From positions 124,001 through 188,000 of the forward strand of contig NZ_JNZS01000010.1 in NCBI RefSeq assembly GCF_000718515.1: a DNA stretch of 64,000 nt. The letters run 5' to 3'. Positions 1 through 10,663 of the stretch are shown here, in pieces. The DNA comes from Micromonospora parva. GTDB lineage: Bacteria > Actinomycetota > Actinomycetes > Mycobacteriales > Micromonosporaceae. Position 1 is the stretch's first letter, and each line of letters starts with the position of its first letter. A program made the translations under genes and the position numbers. Below the pieces are notes generated by a model. It was not told the origin of the DNA. It saw nothing but the letters and a program-made list of their open reading frames with translations, and did no database searches.

Positions 1-530
1 CGGCCGGCGTGAACGCGCTGTTCGGCCCCCTGCACGGCGGCGCCAACCAGGCGGTGCTGGAGATGCTCCAGCAGATCCACGCCGGCGACGACGACGTCCG
101 GTCCTTTGTCCGTAAGGTCAAGGACAAGCAGGACGGCGTCAAGCTGATGGGCTTTGGCCACCGGGTCTACAAGAACTACGACCCGCGGGCGGCGATCGTC
201 AAGAAGGCCGCGCAGGACGTGCTGGGCCGGATGGCCAAGCCCGACCCGCTGCTGGACATCGCCATGGAGCTGGAGGAGATCGCCCTCGCCGACGACTTCT
301 TCGTCTCGCGTCGGCTCTACCCGAACGTGGACTTCTACACCGGTCTGATCTACAAGGCCATGGGCTTCCCGACCAAGATGTTCACCGTGCTCTTCGCGCT
401 CGGCCGGCTGCCCGGCTGGATCGCCCAGTGGCGCGAGATGATCAACGACCCGGAGACCAAGATTGGCCGTCCGCGGCAGGTCTACGTCGGCTCCGCCGAG
501 CGGAACTACGTCCCCTTCGGCGAGCGCTGA
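1..530 (+). CDS. gltA: Citrate synthase, C-terminal part (cut by window edge)
   Basis: Carboxy-terminal 175 or so residues of a type II citrate synthase, which condenses oxaloacetate and acetyl-CoA at the entry of the TCA cycle in the cytoplasm. The reading frame is open from base 3, so the gene begins outside the window. All three catalytic residues known for this family are in view: the His of GPLHGGAN, the His of [14 protein letters not shown] and the Asp of YPNVDFYTG. The arginine-rich end [10 protein letters not shown] is also typical. The gene ends at TGA 528-530 and is convergent with the next gene; the palindromic repeat at 617-691 lies between them. The family call is firm; the exact paralogue (housekeeping versus second copy) cannot be decided from a fragment. 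Confidence 0.96.
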   Translation, partial: AGVNALFGPLHGGANQAVLEMLQQIHAGDDDVRSFVRKVKDKQDGVKLMGFGHRVYKNYDPRAAIVKKAAQDVLGRMAKPDPLLDIAMELEEIALADDFFVSRRLYPNVDFYTGLIYKAMGFPTKMFTVLFALGRLPGWIAQWREMINDPETKIGRPRQVYVGSAERNYVPFGER

Positions 531-616
531 CCCGCTCTTCGTTGCACAGCAGGCCGTCGACCCCTCCGGGTCGGCGGCCTGCCGCGTTTCCGCTCTGGCC
601 GTGCCCGATCGGCCTT

Positions 617-691
617 GATCGACTCGGGATTCTTGAAGGCGCGGTGTTCCCCGGTCCGGGACACCCCGACTTTCAGGAAGCCGAGTCGATC
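617..691. repeat. 75-bp palindromic repeat, copy 1
   Basis: Imperfect inverted repeat whose outer 11 bp are perfect (GATCGACTCGG at the left, CCGAGTCGATC at the right), with a GACACCCCGACTT-type inner arm. It lies between the convergent gltA and the 713-1357 gene, where it could act as a bidirectional terminator. A second 75-bp copy with the same ends is at 1528-1602, so it is a dispersed repeat family and not just a local hairpin. The left arm of this copy has drifted more than that of copy 2. Confidence 0.8.
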
Positions 692-712
692 ACGACCGGG
701 CACCGCCGGGAG

Positions 713-1357
713 TCAGAATGCCGAGATGTCCTGGGACCGCTCGCTGCGGCTCAGGGCGCTGATCAGCGCCGACTGACCACGGCGGCGCACCGCCAGGCGG
801 ACCAGCAGGTCCCGGACGGGGTCGAAGACGTCCGCCGGGAACTCCGGCGTGGGTACGCCGACGCTCACCGCGAGGTCGTCGGAGTGCACGACGATCTCCA
901 GCTGGCGGGTGAGCAGGAAGTCCCCGCGCCGCAACGACCAGCCCTGCCACGGGATCGGCACGACCTCACCGGCGGCACCCCGGGAGAGCAGGTCGCCGAC
1001 CACTTCCAGCGCCTGGGCGCAGCGGGCGTGCAGGTCGGCCGGTCCGCGGGCCGCGTCCGCCTCGTCGTTGCTCTCGGCGACCGACTTCTCGTCCGGGGTG
1101 CCCTCGCTGACCCACGGGGCCTGCTCGTAGTGGTCGTCCGCCGAATCCAACGTCGGTAGGTCGGTCGGCATCGGCAGCAACTCGGCGGCGCGGACCGCCT
1201 GACGTCCCAGGTGGCACGCCAGGCCACCCACTGACAGGTGTGGCAGCGCGCTCGGGTGTGACCACCGCTCGGTCACCTCGGGGCGTCGGATCAGGTCCAG
1301 CGCGACGGCGGCGGCGGTCGGAAAGGCGGCATCCAGGGCGTCGACAGCGCGAAACAT
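713..1357 (-). CDS. MDMPI/DinB-fold maleylpyruvate isomerase N-domain protein
   Basis: A 214-residue protein that looks like the actinobacterial TIGR03083 group: mycothiol-dependent maleylpyruvate isomerase N-terminal (DinB-like four-helix) fold. Visible signs are the N-terminal segment FRAVDALDAAFPTAAAVALDLI, the metal-site-like SVGGLACHLGRQAVRA, and HSDDLAVSVG near residue 170. Such proteins are thought to be mycothiol-dependent enzymes or to bind a divalent metal through three histidines; the substrate here is unknown. The ATG at 1357 is chosen because the open frame upstream runs through the repeat array and has no protein-like character; a GTG six bases further upstream is an alternative. 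It is flanked on both sides by copies of the 75-bp palindrome. Confidence 0.75.
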   Translation of the reverse strand: MFRAVDALDAAFPTAAAVALDLIRRPEVTERWSHPSALPHLSVGGLACHLGRQAVRAAELLPMPTDLPTLDSADDHYEQAPWVSEGTPDEKSVAESNDEADAARGPADLHARCAQALEVVGDLLSRGAAGEVVPIPWQGWSLRRGDFLLTRQLEIVVHSDDLAVSVGVPTPEFPADVFDPVRDLLVRLAVRRRGQSALISALSRSERSQDISAF

Positions 1358-1400
1358 CAGCACATTCTGGCAGGACCGGCCGACAGCCGCCGAGCGGCGC

Positions 1401-1538
1401 GGCCCGGCCCGACGGGCACCATACGCGGCGGGCCCAGCGTGATCGACTCGGCCCGGCCGGCACCATACCCGGCGGGCCCACCCGCGCGGCCCGCCCCGAC
1501 GGGCATCACACCCGCCGGGCCCAGCGTGATCGACTCGG
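1401..1538. repeat. Array of about 50-bp GC-rich direct repeats
   Basis: Two 51-bp units (1401-1451 and 1488-1538) match at about 46 of 51 positions, each ending in CCCAGCGTGATCGACTCGG. A third, shortened unit (about 1450-1480) lies between them and lacks part of the GACGGGC segment. The last unit runs directly into the left arm of the palindrome at 1528-1602, so the arm sequence GATCGACTCGG occurs twice here in direct orientation. The 317-base gap between the 1357 start and the next gene contains this array and the palindrome; no gene is seen in it. Confidence 0.8.
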
Positions 1539-1602
1539 CTTTCAGGAAGTCGGGGCGTCCCCGGCACTGGGACACCCCGACTTCAAGAAAACCGAGTCGA
1601 TC
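1528..1602. repeat. 75-bp palindromic repeat, copy 2
   Basis: Same length and same 11-bp ends as the copy at 617-691. Both 34-base arms (left: GATCGACTCGG, CTTTCAGGAAG, TCGGGGCGTCCC; right the complement of GATCGACTCGG, TTTTCTTGAAG, TCGGGGTGTCCC) pair with few mismatches around a loop of about 6 bases. It sits downstream of the GT4 gene start region and upstream of the 1357 gene start, that is between two genes on the minus strand, so a pure terminator role is less obvious than for copy 1. Confidence 0.8.
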
Positions 1603-1674
1603 AACCGCACAAGGCAAGGCCCCGCCCGGCCCGCCCGCCCCGCCCGGCCAACCGCAAGGGCCGGGCCGGCGTGG

Positions 1675-3114
1675 TCAGCGCAGGCCGGCGGCGGCGAGCA
1701 GGTTGCCCTCGGGGAGCGCCGGAAGCGCACGGCCCTGCGACATCCGCTGCTCGGCGCGTTCGGCGGTGAACGCGGCGTCGTGCTGGATGGCGGCGGCGTA
1801 GCTGGCGGCGGTGTGCTGGGCGATCGCGGCCCAGCCGTACTGGTCGTGGACCATCCGGCGGGCGTGGCGGGCCATGGCACGGGTGCGGTCGGCGTCGGAC
1901 AGCAGGGCGTGCACGGCGTCGGTCAGGCTGTCCGGGTCGTGCGGGCGGAAGGTCATCCCGGTGACACCCGGTTCGACGATCTCGGCGAGGCCACCGGTGG
2001 CGGCGACGGCGAGCGGCGCACCGGCCGCGGCGCCTTCCAGGGCGACCATGCCGAACGGCTCGTAGATGCTGGGCACGGCGAAGCAGTCGGACGCGGCCAT
2101 CAGCGCCGGCAGGTCGGTGCCGCCGAGGAAGCCCGGCATGCTGACCATGCCGCCGAGGCCGCGGCGGTGCACCTCGGCCTCCAACTCGGCGCGGTACGGG
2201 CCGTCGCCGGCGATCACGGCACGCAGCCCGGGGTGCCGTTCGCGCAGCCGGGGGAGCGCGGCGATCAGGTGCTGCACGCCCTTCTCGTACACCAGGCGGC
2301 CGGCGAAGGTGACCAGCGGGCCGTCCCCGGCGAACCGGGCGCGGGCGGCGGCCACCGCGCTCGCGGGCACCCGCCAGCGGTGCGGCTCCACGCCGTTGGC
2401 GACCACGTCGACCCTCCCGGCCGGTACGCCGAACAGCGCGTTCACCTCGTCGCGCATGTACCCGGAGCAGACGATCACCCGGTTGGACTCGCTGCTGAGC
2501 CAGTGCTCGACACCGTGGATGGTGCGGTTCATCTCCTCCGGCAGCCAGCCCTGGTGCCGACCGGCCTCGGTGGCGTGGATCGTGCTGACCAGCGGGATGT
2601 CCAGGTGCTCGCGCAGCGTCATCGCGGTGTGCGCGACGAGCCAGTCGTGGGCGTGGATGACGTCGTACGAGCCGGCCTGGGTGGCGCGCAGCGCGGTGCG
2701 GGTGAGGGTGTGGTTGAAGGCCATCGTCCAGGCCAGCAGCGAACCGGTGGCGAGGGGGAAGGTGACCGGGTCCTCGGGAGCGCGCAGGATGCGTACGCCC
2801 TCGGCGTACTCCTCCAGGGGCGCGCCCTCGCTGTGCCGGGTGACCACGGTGACCTCGTGGCCGGCGGCGGCCAGGGCCACCGACAGGGCGTGCACGTGGC
2901 GGCCGAGGCCACCGACGAGCACCGGCGGGTACTCCCAGGACAGCATGAGGATGCGGCGGGTCTGCGGGGGCACCCCGGGGCCGGACTGCGCCGGCACGAC
3001 CGGGCCGGACTGCGGGCTCGGGCCGGGCTGCGCGTTGGGCCGTGAGGTGAGGGTGGGCCGGTGGGCCCGGTCCTTGGTGGCAGCGAGCTGCTCGTCGACC
3101 CGCAGGGTCGTCAC
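1675..3114 (-). CDS. GT4 glycosyltransferase, glycogen/alpha-glucan synthase-like
   Basis: A 479-residue GT-B glycosyltransferase of family GT4. The N-terminal Rossmann domain opens with ILMLSWEYPPVLVGGLGRHV, the glycogen-synthase-type nucleotide-sugar loop. HAHDWLVAHT and STIHATEAGRHQGW follow, and the C-terminal domain has FAGRLVYEKGVQHLI and the E-x7-E motif in YEPFGMVALEGAAAG. The family transfers a hexose from an NDP-sugar; the position next to glgX-treY-treZ suggests alpha-1,4-glucan synthesis. The GTG at 3114 is chosen because GGAG lies 6 bases upstream; an in-frame ATG at 3228 would add 38 low-complexity residues. Residues 1-50 are a Pro/Gln-rich linker. Acceptor specificity cannot be read from sequence. 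Confidence 0.85.
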   Translation of the reverse strand: MTTLRVDEQLAATKDRAHRPTLTSRPNAQPGPSPQSGPVVPAQSGPGVPPQTRRILMLSWEYPPVLVGGLGRHVHALSVALAAAGHEVTVVTRHSEGAPLEEYAEGVRILRAPEDPVTFPLATGSLLAWTMAFNHTLTRTALRATQAGSYDVIHAHDWLVAHTAMTLREHLDIPLVSTIHATEAGRHQGWLPEEMNRTIHGVEHWLSSESNRVIVCSGYMRDEVNALFGVPAGRVDVVANGVEPHRWRVPASAVAAARARFAGDGPLVTFAGRLVYEKGVQHLIAALPRLRERHPGLRAVIAGDGPYRAELEAEVHRRGLGGMVSMPGFLGGTDLPALMAASDCFAVPSIYEPFGMVALEGAAAGAPLAVAATGGLAEIVEPGVTGMTFRPHDPDSLTDAVHALLSDADRTRAMARHARRMVHDQYGWAAIAQHTAASYAAAIQHDAAFTAERAEQRMSQGRALPALPEGNLLAAAGLR

Positions 3115-3430
3115 ATCAATCTCCGTCCATGCATGGTGGTGCGCGCCGGCGTCAGTGGCGGCGGAGCGAGAGGTGTAAGGGGTGGCCGAGGGCCTGGCGG
3201 GCGCGAGCGGACGCTTGCCCCCGAACAAGGAAAGGGCATCCGGCCCAAGAACGCATCTCGAAAAGGGCCATCGTGACGGAGGACACCCGATGGTTTAGGT
3301 CGCATCAGACAGGTGGTTTCCGGGCACCGCCTGAAAGGATGGATTGGCGCGTACGGGCAGGGGGCACTACCTGCCTGCGCGCGGGGCAGCGTCGGCCGGT
3401 GCGCACATCACCATGGGTTGAGGGAGCAAG
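3115..3430. promoter_or_regulatory. Divergent intergenic region between GT4 gene and glgX
   Basis: A 316-base spacer that must hold promoters for both directions. The GGAG ribosome site of the GT4 gene lies at its left edge and AGGGAG (3421-3426) serves glgX. No unambiguous -35/-10 pair, riboswitch or long hairpin was recognised, and short open frames crossing it have no protein-like composition. Confidence 0.5.
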
Positions 3431-5548
<2,118 letters not shown>

Positions 5549-5549
5549 C

Positions 5550-7856
5550 ATGCCGGCCACCCCTCCGAAGGCCACCTACCGCGTCCAGGTCCGCCCCGGT
5601 TTCGACCTGGACGCCACCGCCGCGATCGTCGACTACCTGGCCGACCTCGGCGTCAGCCACCTCTACAGCGCCCCGCTGCTGACCGCCACCCCCGGTTCCC
5701 AGCACGGCTACGACGTGGTCGACCACCGGGCCGTCAACCCGGAGCTGGGCGGGGAGGCCGCCCGGCAGCGGCTGCTGCGCGCGCTGCGCGACAAGGGCCT
5801 CGGCCTGGTCGTCGACATCGTGCCCAACCACGCCGGGGTGGCCGTCCCGGCCGCCAACCCGGCCTGGTGGGACGTGCTGCGCCGGGGGCGCGACTCGGCG
5901 TACGCCGACTGGTTCGACATCGACTGGGACCGTGGCCGGCTACTGCTGCCGGTGCTGGCCGACGACGCGGGCGCCCTGGACGACCTCAAGCTCGTCGACG
6001 GGGAGCTGCGCTACCACGAGCACCGCTTCCCGGTCGCCGACGGCACTGGCGACGGCACCGCGGCCGAGGTGCACGACCGGCAGCACTACGAGCTGGTGTC
6101 CTGGCGGCGCGGTGACGCCGAGCTGACGTACCGCCGGTTCTTCGCCATCGCGGGCCTGGCGGGCCTGCGGGTGGAGGACCCGGCGGTGTTCGCCGCCACC
6201 CACGAGCTGATCCTGCGCTGGGCCGCCGCCGGGGAGGTCGACGGCATCCGCGTCGACCACCCGGACGGCCTGCGCGACCCGGCCGGCTACCTGGCCCGGC
6301 TGCGGGCCGCCGCGCCGGACGCGTGGCTCGTGGTGGAGAAGATCCTGGAGTACGGCGAGGAGCTGCCGGACTGGCCGGTGGACGGCACCACCGGCTACGA
6401 CGCCCTGGCCATGGCCGGTGGGCTCTTCATCGACATCGACGCCGAGGGCGACTTCACGGTGCTGGACACCCAGCTGGCGGGTCGGCGTACCTCCTGGGAG
6501 GACCTGACCCACACCACCAAGCTGGCCGCCGCCACCCAACTGCTCGCCGCCGAGCTGACCCGGCTGGCCGCTCTCGCCCCCGAGGTGCCCACCGAGCAGG
6601 CCCGCGCGGCGCTCGCCGAGCTGGCCGCCGCGTTCGACGTCTACCGCGGCTACCCGCCGCACGGCGCCCGGCACCTCGCCGCCGCCCGCTCCGAGGCCGG
6701 CCGCCGCCGCCCCGACCTGGCCGCCGCCCTGGACGCGATCACCCGCCGGCTGCGCAACCCCGACGACGAGCTGGCCATGCGGTTCCCCCAGCTCACCGGC
6801 GCGGTGATGGCCAAGGGCGTGGAGGACACCGCGTTCTACCGGTGGACCCGGTTCGTGGCGCTCAACGAGGTCGGCGACAGCCCCACCCGCTTCGGGGTGC
6901 CACCCGCGGAGTTCCACCGCTTCGCCGCCGCCCAACAGGTCCGCTGGCCGGCCACCATGACCACCCTCTCCACCCACGACACCAAACGCGGCGAGGACGT
7001 CCGCGCCCGCCTCGCCGTGCTCAGCGAACTGCCGGGCCGCTGGGCCGAGCAGGTCAAGACCTGGATGGAGTACGCGCCACTGCCCGACCCGGCGTTCGCC
7101 CATCTGCTCTGGCAGACCGCCGTCGGCGCGTGGCCGATCGAACGGGAGCGGCTGCACGCGTACGTCGAGAAGGCCGCCCGGGAGGCCGGCGCCTCGACCA
7201 GCTGGGGGGACCCGAACCCGGCCTTCGAGCAGGCACTGCACGACGTGGTCGACCGCATGTACGACGACCCGAGCCTGCACGACGAGCTGACCGAACTCGC
7301 CGCCGCGATCACCCCGGCCGGCTGGTGCAACTCCCTCGGGCAGAAGCTCATCCAGCTCACCATGCCCGGGGTGCCGGACACCTACCAGGGCACCGAGCTG
7401 TGGGACAACTCCCTCGTCGACCCCGACAACCGCCGCCCGGTCGACTTCGACGTACGCCGAGAGTTGCTGGCACGCATCGACGGCGGCTGGCGTCCCCCGA
7501 TCGACACCGACGGAGCGGCGAAGCTGCTCGTCGTGTCGCGGACCCTGCGGTTGCGGCGGGCGCACCCGGAACTGTTCACCACCTACCGGCCGGTGCCCGC
7601 GCACGGGCCGTTGGGCCGGCACGCCCTGGCCTTCGACCGGGGTGGCGTGATCGCCGTGGCGACCCGGCTGCCGCTGGGCCTGGCCCGCGCCGGCGGGTGG
7701 TGCGACACAGCCCTGTCACTTCCCGTTCACGAGATGAAGGACCTGTTCACCGGGCGGGTCTACAGTGGCGGGGAGACGCCGCTGGACAATCTCCTGGCCG
7801 ACTATCCCGTCGCTCTGCTGGCTCCTCCCACCGCTGCCGAGGAGGCCGTTTCATGA
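5550..7856 (+). CDS. treY: Malto-oligosyltrehalose synthase TreY
   Basis: A 768-residue GH13 intramolecular transglycosylase. It converts the reducing-end alpha-1,4 link of a malto-oligosaccharide into the alpha,alpha-1,1 link of malto-oligosyltrehalose. The N-terminus TYRVQVRPGFDLDATAAIVDYL and LYSAPLLTATPGSQHGYDVVD are the family hallmark. Catalytic residues visible are Asp236 (GIRVDHPDG), Glu263 (WLVVEKIL) and Asp477 (LSTHDTKRGEDVRARL). It is one base downstream of glgX and overlaps treZ by 4 bases (ATGA), so the three genes should be translated together. Length is normal for the family. Confidence 0.97.
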   Translation: MPATPPKATYRVQVRPGFDLDATAAIVDYLADLGVSHLYSAPLLTATPGSQHGYDVVDHRAVNPELGGEAARQRLLRALRDKGLGLVVDIVPNHAGVAVPAANPAWWDVLRRGRDSAYADWFDIDWDRGRLLLPVLADDAGALDDLKLVDGELRYHEHRFPVADGTGDGTAAEVHDRQHYELVSWRRGDAELTYRRFFAIAGLAGLRVEDPAVFAATHELILRWAAAGEVDGIRVDHPDGLRDPAGYLARLRAAAPDAWLVVEKILEYGEELPDWPVDGTTGYDALAMAGGLFIDIDAEGDFTVLDTQLAGRRTSWEDLTHTTKLAAATQLLAAELTRLAALAPEVPTEQARAALAELAAAFDVYRGYPPHGARHLAAARSEAGRRRPDLAAALDAITRRLRNPDDELAMRFPQLTGAVMAKGVEDTAFYRWTRFVALNEVGDSPTRFGVPPAEFHRFAAAQQVRWPATMTTLSTHDTKRGEDVRARLAVLSELPGRWAEQVKTWMEYAPLPDPAFAHLLWQTAVGAWPIERERLHAYVEKAAREAGASTSWGDPNPAFEQALHDVVDRMYDDPSLHDELTELAAAITPAGWCNSLGQKLIQLTMPGVPDTYQGTELWDNSLVDPDNRRPVDFDVRRELLARIDGGWRPPIDTDGAAKLLVVSRTLRLRRAHPELFTTYRPVPAHGPLGRHALAFDRGGVIAVATRLPLGLARAGGWCDTALSLPVHEMKDLFTGRVYSGGETPLDNLLADYPVALLAPPTAAEEAVS

Positions 7857-9577
7857 CCGAATTCTCCGTCTGGGCACCGGACGCCACCCGGGTGCGGCTG
7901 CGCCTGGCCGGCGACACCGACCACGAGATGCGCGCCGCCGCCGACGGCTGGTGGCGGGTCGAGGTGCCCGACGCCGGCCTCGACTACTCCTTTCTGCTGA
8001 ACGACGACGAAACCCCACTGCCCGACCCCCGGTCACCGTGGCAGCCTGCGGGAGTGCACGGGCCCAGCCGCCGCTACGACCATTCCGCCTTCGCGTGGAC
8101 CGACAGCTCGTGGACCGGCCGGCAACTGCCCGGCAGCATCCTCTACGAGCTGCACATCGGCACCTTCACCCCGGACGGCACCTTCGACGCGGCCATCGAC
8201 CGCCTCGACCACCTCGTCTCGCTCGGTGTCGACCTGATCGAACTGCTCCCGGTCAACGCCTTCAACGGCGAACACAACTGGGGGTACGACGGCGTCTGCT
8301 GGTACGCCCCACACGAGCCCTACGGCGGCCCCGACGGCCTCAAACGGTTCGTCGACGCCGCCCACGCCAAAGGGCTGGGGGTGATCCTCGACGTTGTCTA
8401 CAACCATTTCGGGCCCTCCGGGGCCTACGCGCCGCAGTTCGGGCCCTACCTCGCCGAGCAGAGCAACAGTTGGGGCCGCTCGGTCAACCTGGACGGCCCG
8501 CACTCCGACGAGGTACGCCGCTACATCATCGACAGCGTTCTCATGTGGCTGCGCGACTACCACGTCGACGGGCTACGCCTGGACGCCGTGCACGCGCTGC
8601 CGGACACGCGGGCGGTGCCGCTTTTGGAGGAGCTGGCGATTGAGGTCGAGGCTCTGTCGACGCACCTGGGTCGGCCGCTGTCGCTCATCGCCGAGTCTGA
8701 CCTCAACGACCCGCGGCTGATCACGCCTCGGGAGGCTGGTGGGTTCGGGCTGCACGCCCAGTGGAACGACGATGCGCACCACGCGCTGCACACGTTGTTG
8801 ACGGGGGAGCGGCAGGGGTACTACGGCGACTTCGGCTCCCTGGAGACGCTGACGGACGTGCTGACCGGTGGGTTCTTCCACGCGGGGACCTGGTCGAGCT
8901 TCCGCAATCGGCACCATGGGCGGCCGCTGGATTCGCGGGTGCCTGGTCATCGGCTCGTGGCGTATTTGCAGAACCATGATCAGATCGGCAACCGGGCTAC
9001 CGGGGATCGGATCTCCGCTTCGTTGTCGCCCGCGCTGCTGCGGGTTGGCGCTGTGCTGCTGCTGACCGCGCCGTTCACTCCCATGCTGTTCATGGGGGAG
9101 GAATGGGCGGCCTCCACGCCGTGGCAGTTCTTCACGTCGCACCCCGAGCCGGAGTTGGCGTCTGCGGTGCGGACGGGGCGGCGAAGGGAGTTCGCGTCGC
9201 ACGGGTGGCCTGAGGGGGACGTGCCGGACCCGCAGGACCCGGAGACGTTCGTACGGTCGCGGTTGGACTGGGCGGAGCTGGACAAGCCTGAGCATGCTTC
9301 GATGTTGTCGTTTTACCAGCGGTTGATTGGGCTGCGGCGGTCTCTTCCTGATCTCTCGGATCCTCGGTTGAACGCGGTTTCTGTGCAGCACGGGGATCAG
9401 TTTTTGGTGATGCGGCGGGGGGACACGCTGGTCGTGGCGAACTTGGCTGGGCGTGGGCAGGGGGTGTCGTTGCCTGGGGTGGCTCGGCGGGTGCTTCTTG
9501 CCACGGGGGAGGGGGTCACCGTGATGCGGGACCGGATCGAGCTTCCTGCGGAGACTGCGGCGATCGTGGCGCTGTGA
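7853..9577 (+). CDS. treZ: Malto-oligosyltrehalose trehalohydrolase TreZ
   Basis: A 574-residue GH13 hydrolase that cleaves trehalose from malto-oligosyltrehalose. N-terminal beta domain FSVWAPDATRVRLRLAG; LPGSILYELHIGTFTPDGTF begins the barrel. Catalytic residues are Asp244 (GLRLDAVHAL), Glu281 (IAESDLND) and Asp376 (QNHDQIGNR). The ATG lies in the ATGA overlap with treY, with GAGGAGG 7 bases upstream inside treY. Codon use is odd: up to about base 8600 third positions are mostly C, after that TTG, GCT, CCT, TCT and GGG codons become common although the protein stays intact and conserved. That suggests a recombined or differently evolving 3' half. Confidence 0.97.
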   Translation: MTEFSVWAPDATRVRLRLAGDTDHEMRAAADGWWRVEVPDAGLDYSFLLNDDETPLPDPRSPWQPAGVHGPSRRYDHSAFAWTDSSWTGRQLPGSILYELHIGTFTPDGTFDAAIDRLDHLVSLGVDLIELLPVNAFNGEHNWGYDGVCWYAPHEPYGGPDGLKRFVDAAHAKGLGVILDVVYNHFGPSGAYAPQFGPYLAEQSNSWGRSVNLDGPHSDEVRRYIIDSVLMWLRDYHVDGLRLDAVHALPDTRAVPLLEELAIEVEALSTHLGRPLSLIAESDLNDPRLITPREAGGFGLHAQWNDDAHHALHTLLTGERQGYYGDFGSLETLTDVLTGGFFHAGTWSSFRNRHHGRPLDSRVPGHRLVAYLQNHDQIGNRATGDRISASLSPALLRVGAVLLLTAPFTPMLFMGEEWAASTPWQFFTSHPEPELASAVRTGRRREFASHGWPEGDVPDPQDPETFVRSRLDWAELDKPEHASMLSFYQRLIGLRRSLPDLSDPRLNAVSVQHGDQFLVMRRGDTLVVANLAGRGQGVSLPGVARRVLLATGEGVTVMRDRIELPAETAAIVAL

Positions 9578-9731
9578 CTGGGCACGTTGACGGGCGAGAT
9601 GTTTTTGCACACGTCACCCGGGCTTACCGAGCAACGCTCGGGGCCGGAGTGGCTGACTCGACCGCTCCGGCTCTTAATCAAGTATGAGCAATGCTGGTGT
9701 GCGTAGAACCGATGATCAGCCCAATAGCTGT

Positions 9732-10005
9732 TCAGGTTGAACCGTCGTCGGCTGTTTCACGTAGGCTGCGCGACGCAGCCTGAAGGCGAGCAGCGGCAAC
9801 TACTCGATGAATGTGCCCCTGCGCGGCGGCGTCCATGTGAGCGCCAGCCTCCAGCGCGGCTGGGAGCCATCTTGCACCCTTCTTAACCGCTAGGTGAGGT
9901 GCGAGTGATTCCAGTTCACCATCTTGGACGACTACTAATCCGAGCTTAGCAAGGGCATCGACGAGACGCACTGCTGCTGCTCTTTCCGCGCCAATCTTGA
10001 GATCT
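9732..10005 (-). pseudogene. 3' remnant of an unidentified gene, lower GC
   Basis: Minus-strand frame ending at TGA 9732-9734 that reads as a plausible C-terminal protein segment (IGAERAAAVRLVDALAKLG, then HLAVKKGARWLPAALEAG and HIHRVVAAARLQAASR). Upstream of about 10005 the same frame runs into the antisense of the secreted-protein gene and loses protein character, so the 5' part appears to be missing. Base composition is visibly poorer in GC than neighbouring genes. The rest of the 428-base gap (9578-9731) shows no gene. I do not recognise the family; the helical, Ala/Leu-rich composition could suit a DNA-binding or replication-associated protein, but that is a guess. Confidence 0.4.
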
Positions 10006-10395
10006 GTGCGACTGAAGTCCCTCGCCCTTGCCCTGTCCACCGCAGGCCTGCTGGCCACCATCCCCGCCGCGTCGGCCTCCGCCGCCGGCCCGTGGCCGAG
10101 TGAGGAGCCGTGGCCGCCCGGCAACTGCCAGCAGGGCACCTTCTGCGCCTGGCCCAACTGGGCTCCGGTGAACACCGGCCCCACGGAGACTCCGTCCCTG
10201 GTGACCACCGGCCCGTGGACCGGCAGCGCCCCGACGAAGACCTTCTACAACTACACGACCGCGAACGTCGAATTGGAATACCACCACACGTGGCAGGACG
10301 ACTCGACTGTCATCACGCACTGCGCTACTCCGCGCGGCAACATTTTCTACCTTCAGGTCATCGTGACAAAGGTGAATTGGCACGGCTCCTGCTAG
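10006..10395 (+). CDS. Small secreted protein, possibly peptidase-inhibitor I36-like
   Basis: A 129-residue exported protein. The N-terminus RLKSLALALSTAGLLATIPA, then ASASA, is a clear Sec signal peptide with cleavage near residue 25. The mature part is short, Trp/Pro-rich and has two cysteines near CQQGTFCAWPNW plus a C-terminal Cys, reminiscent of I36-type inhibitors; this assignment is tentative. The GTG at 10006 gives a normal signal peptide; a TTG at 9997 is an alternative. Neither has a ribosome site, and the upstream DNA is the remnant of another gene on the opposite strand, so the native promoter may have been lost by a rearrangement ending near 10005. Confidence 0.6.
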   Translation: MRLKSLALALSTAGLLATIPAASASAAGPWPSEEPWPPGNCQQGTFCAWPNWAPVNTGPTETPSLVTTGPWTGSAPTKTFYNYTTANVELEYHHTWQDDSTVITHCATPRGNIFYLQVIVTKVNWHGSC

Positions 10396-10463
10396 CCGCG
10401 TAGCGTCGGCCGCCGGTGTGGGCGCGACGGGCCACGCTCATCGACCCCACCCGGCGGCCCGGC

Positions 10464-10495
10464 CGCTGATGCCGCAGACGATTCAGCTCCACAGG
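10464..10495. repeat. Degenerate copy of the GCTGAT-N13-ATCAGC hairpin repeat
   Basis: The sequence CGCTGATGCCGCAGACGATT followed by CAGCTCCACAG shares its loop (CAGACGATT) and right arm with the perfect hairpin at 19124-19170, while its left arm has decayed. It is one of three related sites in this window; the third is split at 38367-38497. Confidence 0.6.
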
Positions 10496-10540
10496 CACTG
10501 ACCATCACGGCAGCCGCCCCCGCCGCGCCAGCGTGCCGCG

Positions 10541-10563
10541 GATGGCCGCCAGGCGACGAACGT
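10541..10563. repeat. 23-bp segment identical to 13149-13171
   Basis: Bases 10541-10563 (starting GATGGCCGCCAGG and ending GACGAACGT) occur again, identical, at 13149-13171, where they form the start region of the membrane-protein gene on the minus strand. At the first site they lie in a 268-base non-coding gap between the secreted-protein gene and the SnoaL-like gene. In the matching frame both read VRRLAAI. A duplicated relic is more likely than chance for 23 identical bases. Confidence 0.55.
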
Positions 10564-10663
10564 CCAGCCGGCGATGATGTCACGAGCGCACTCCGACCGT
10601 GGGTGCCGTCGCCAGCCGTCAAACGCCGGGCTCAGCGGCAGTGCCAGCCAACTGCGGACGTCT

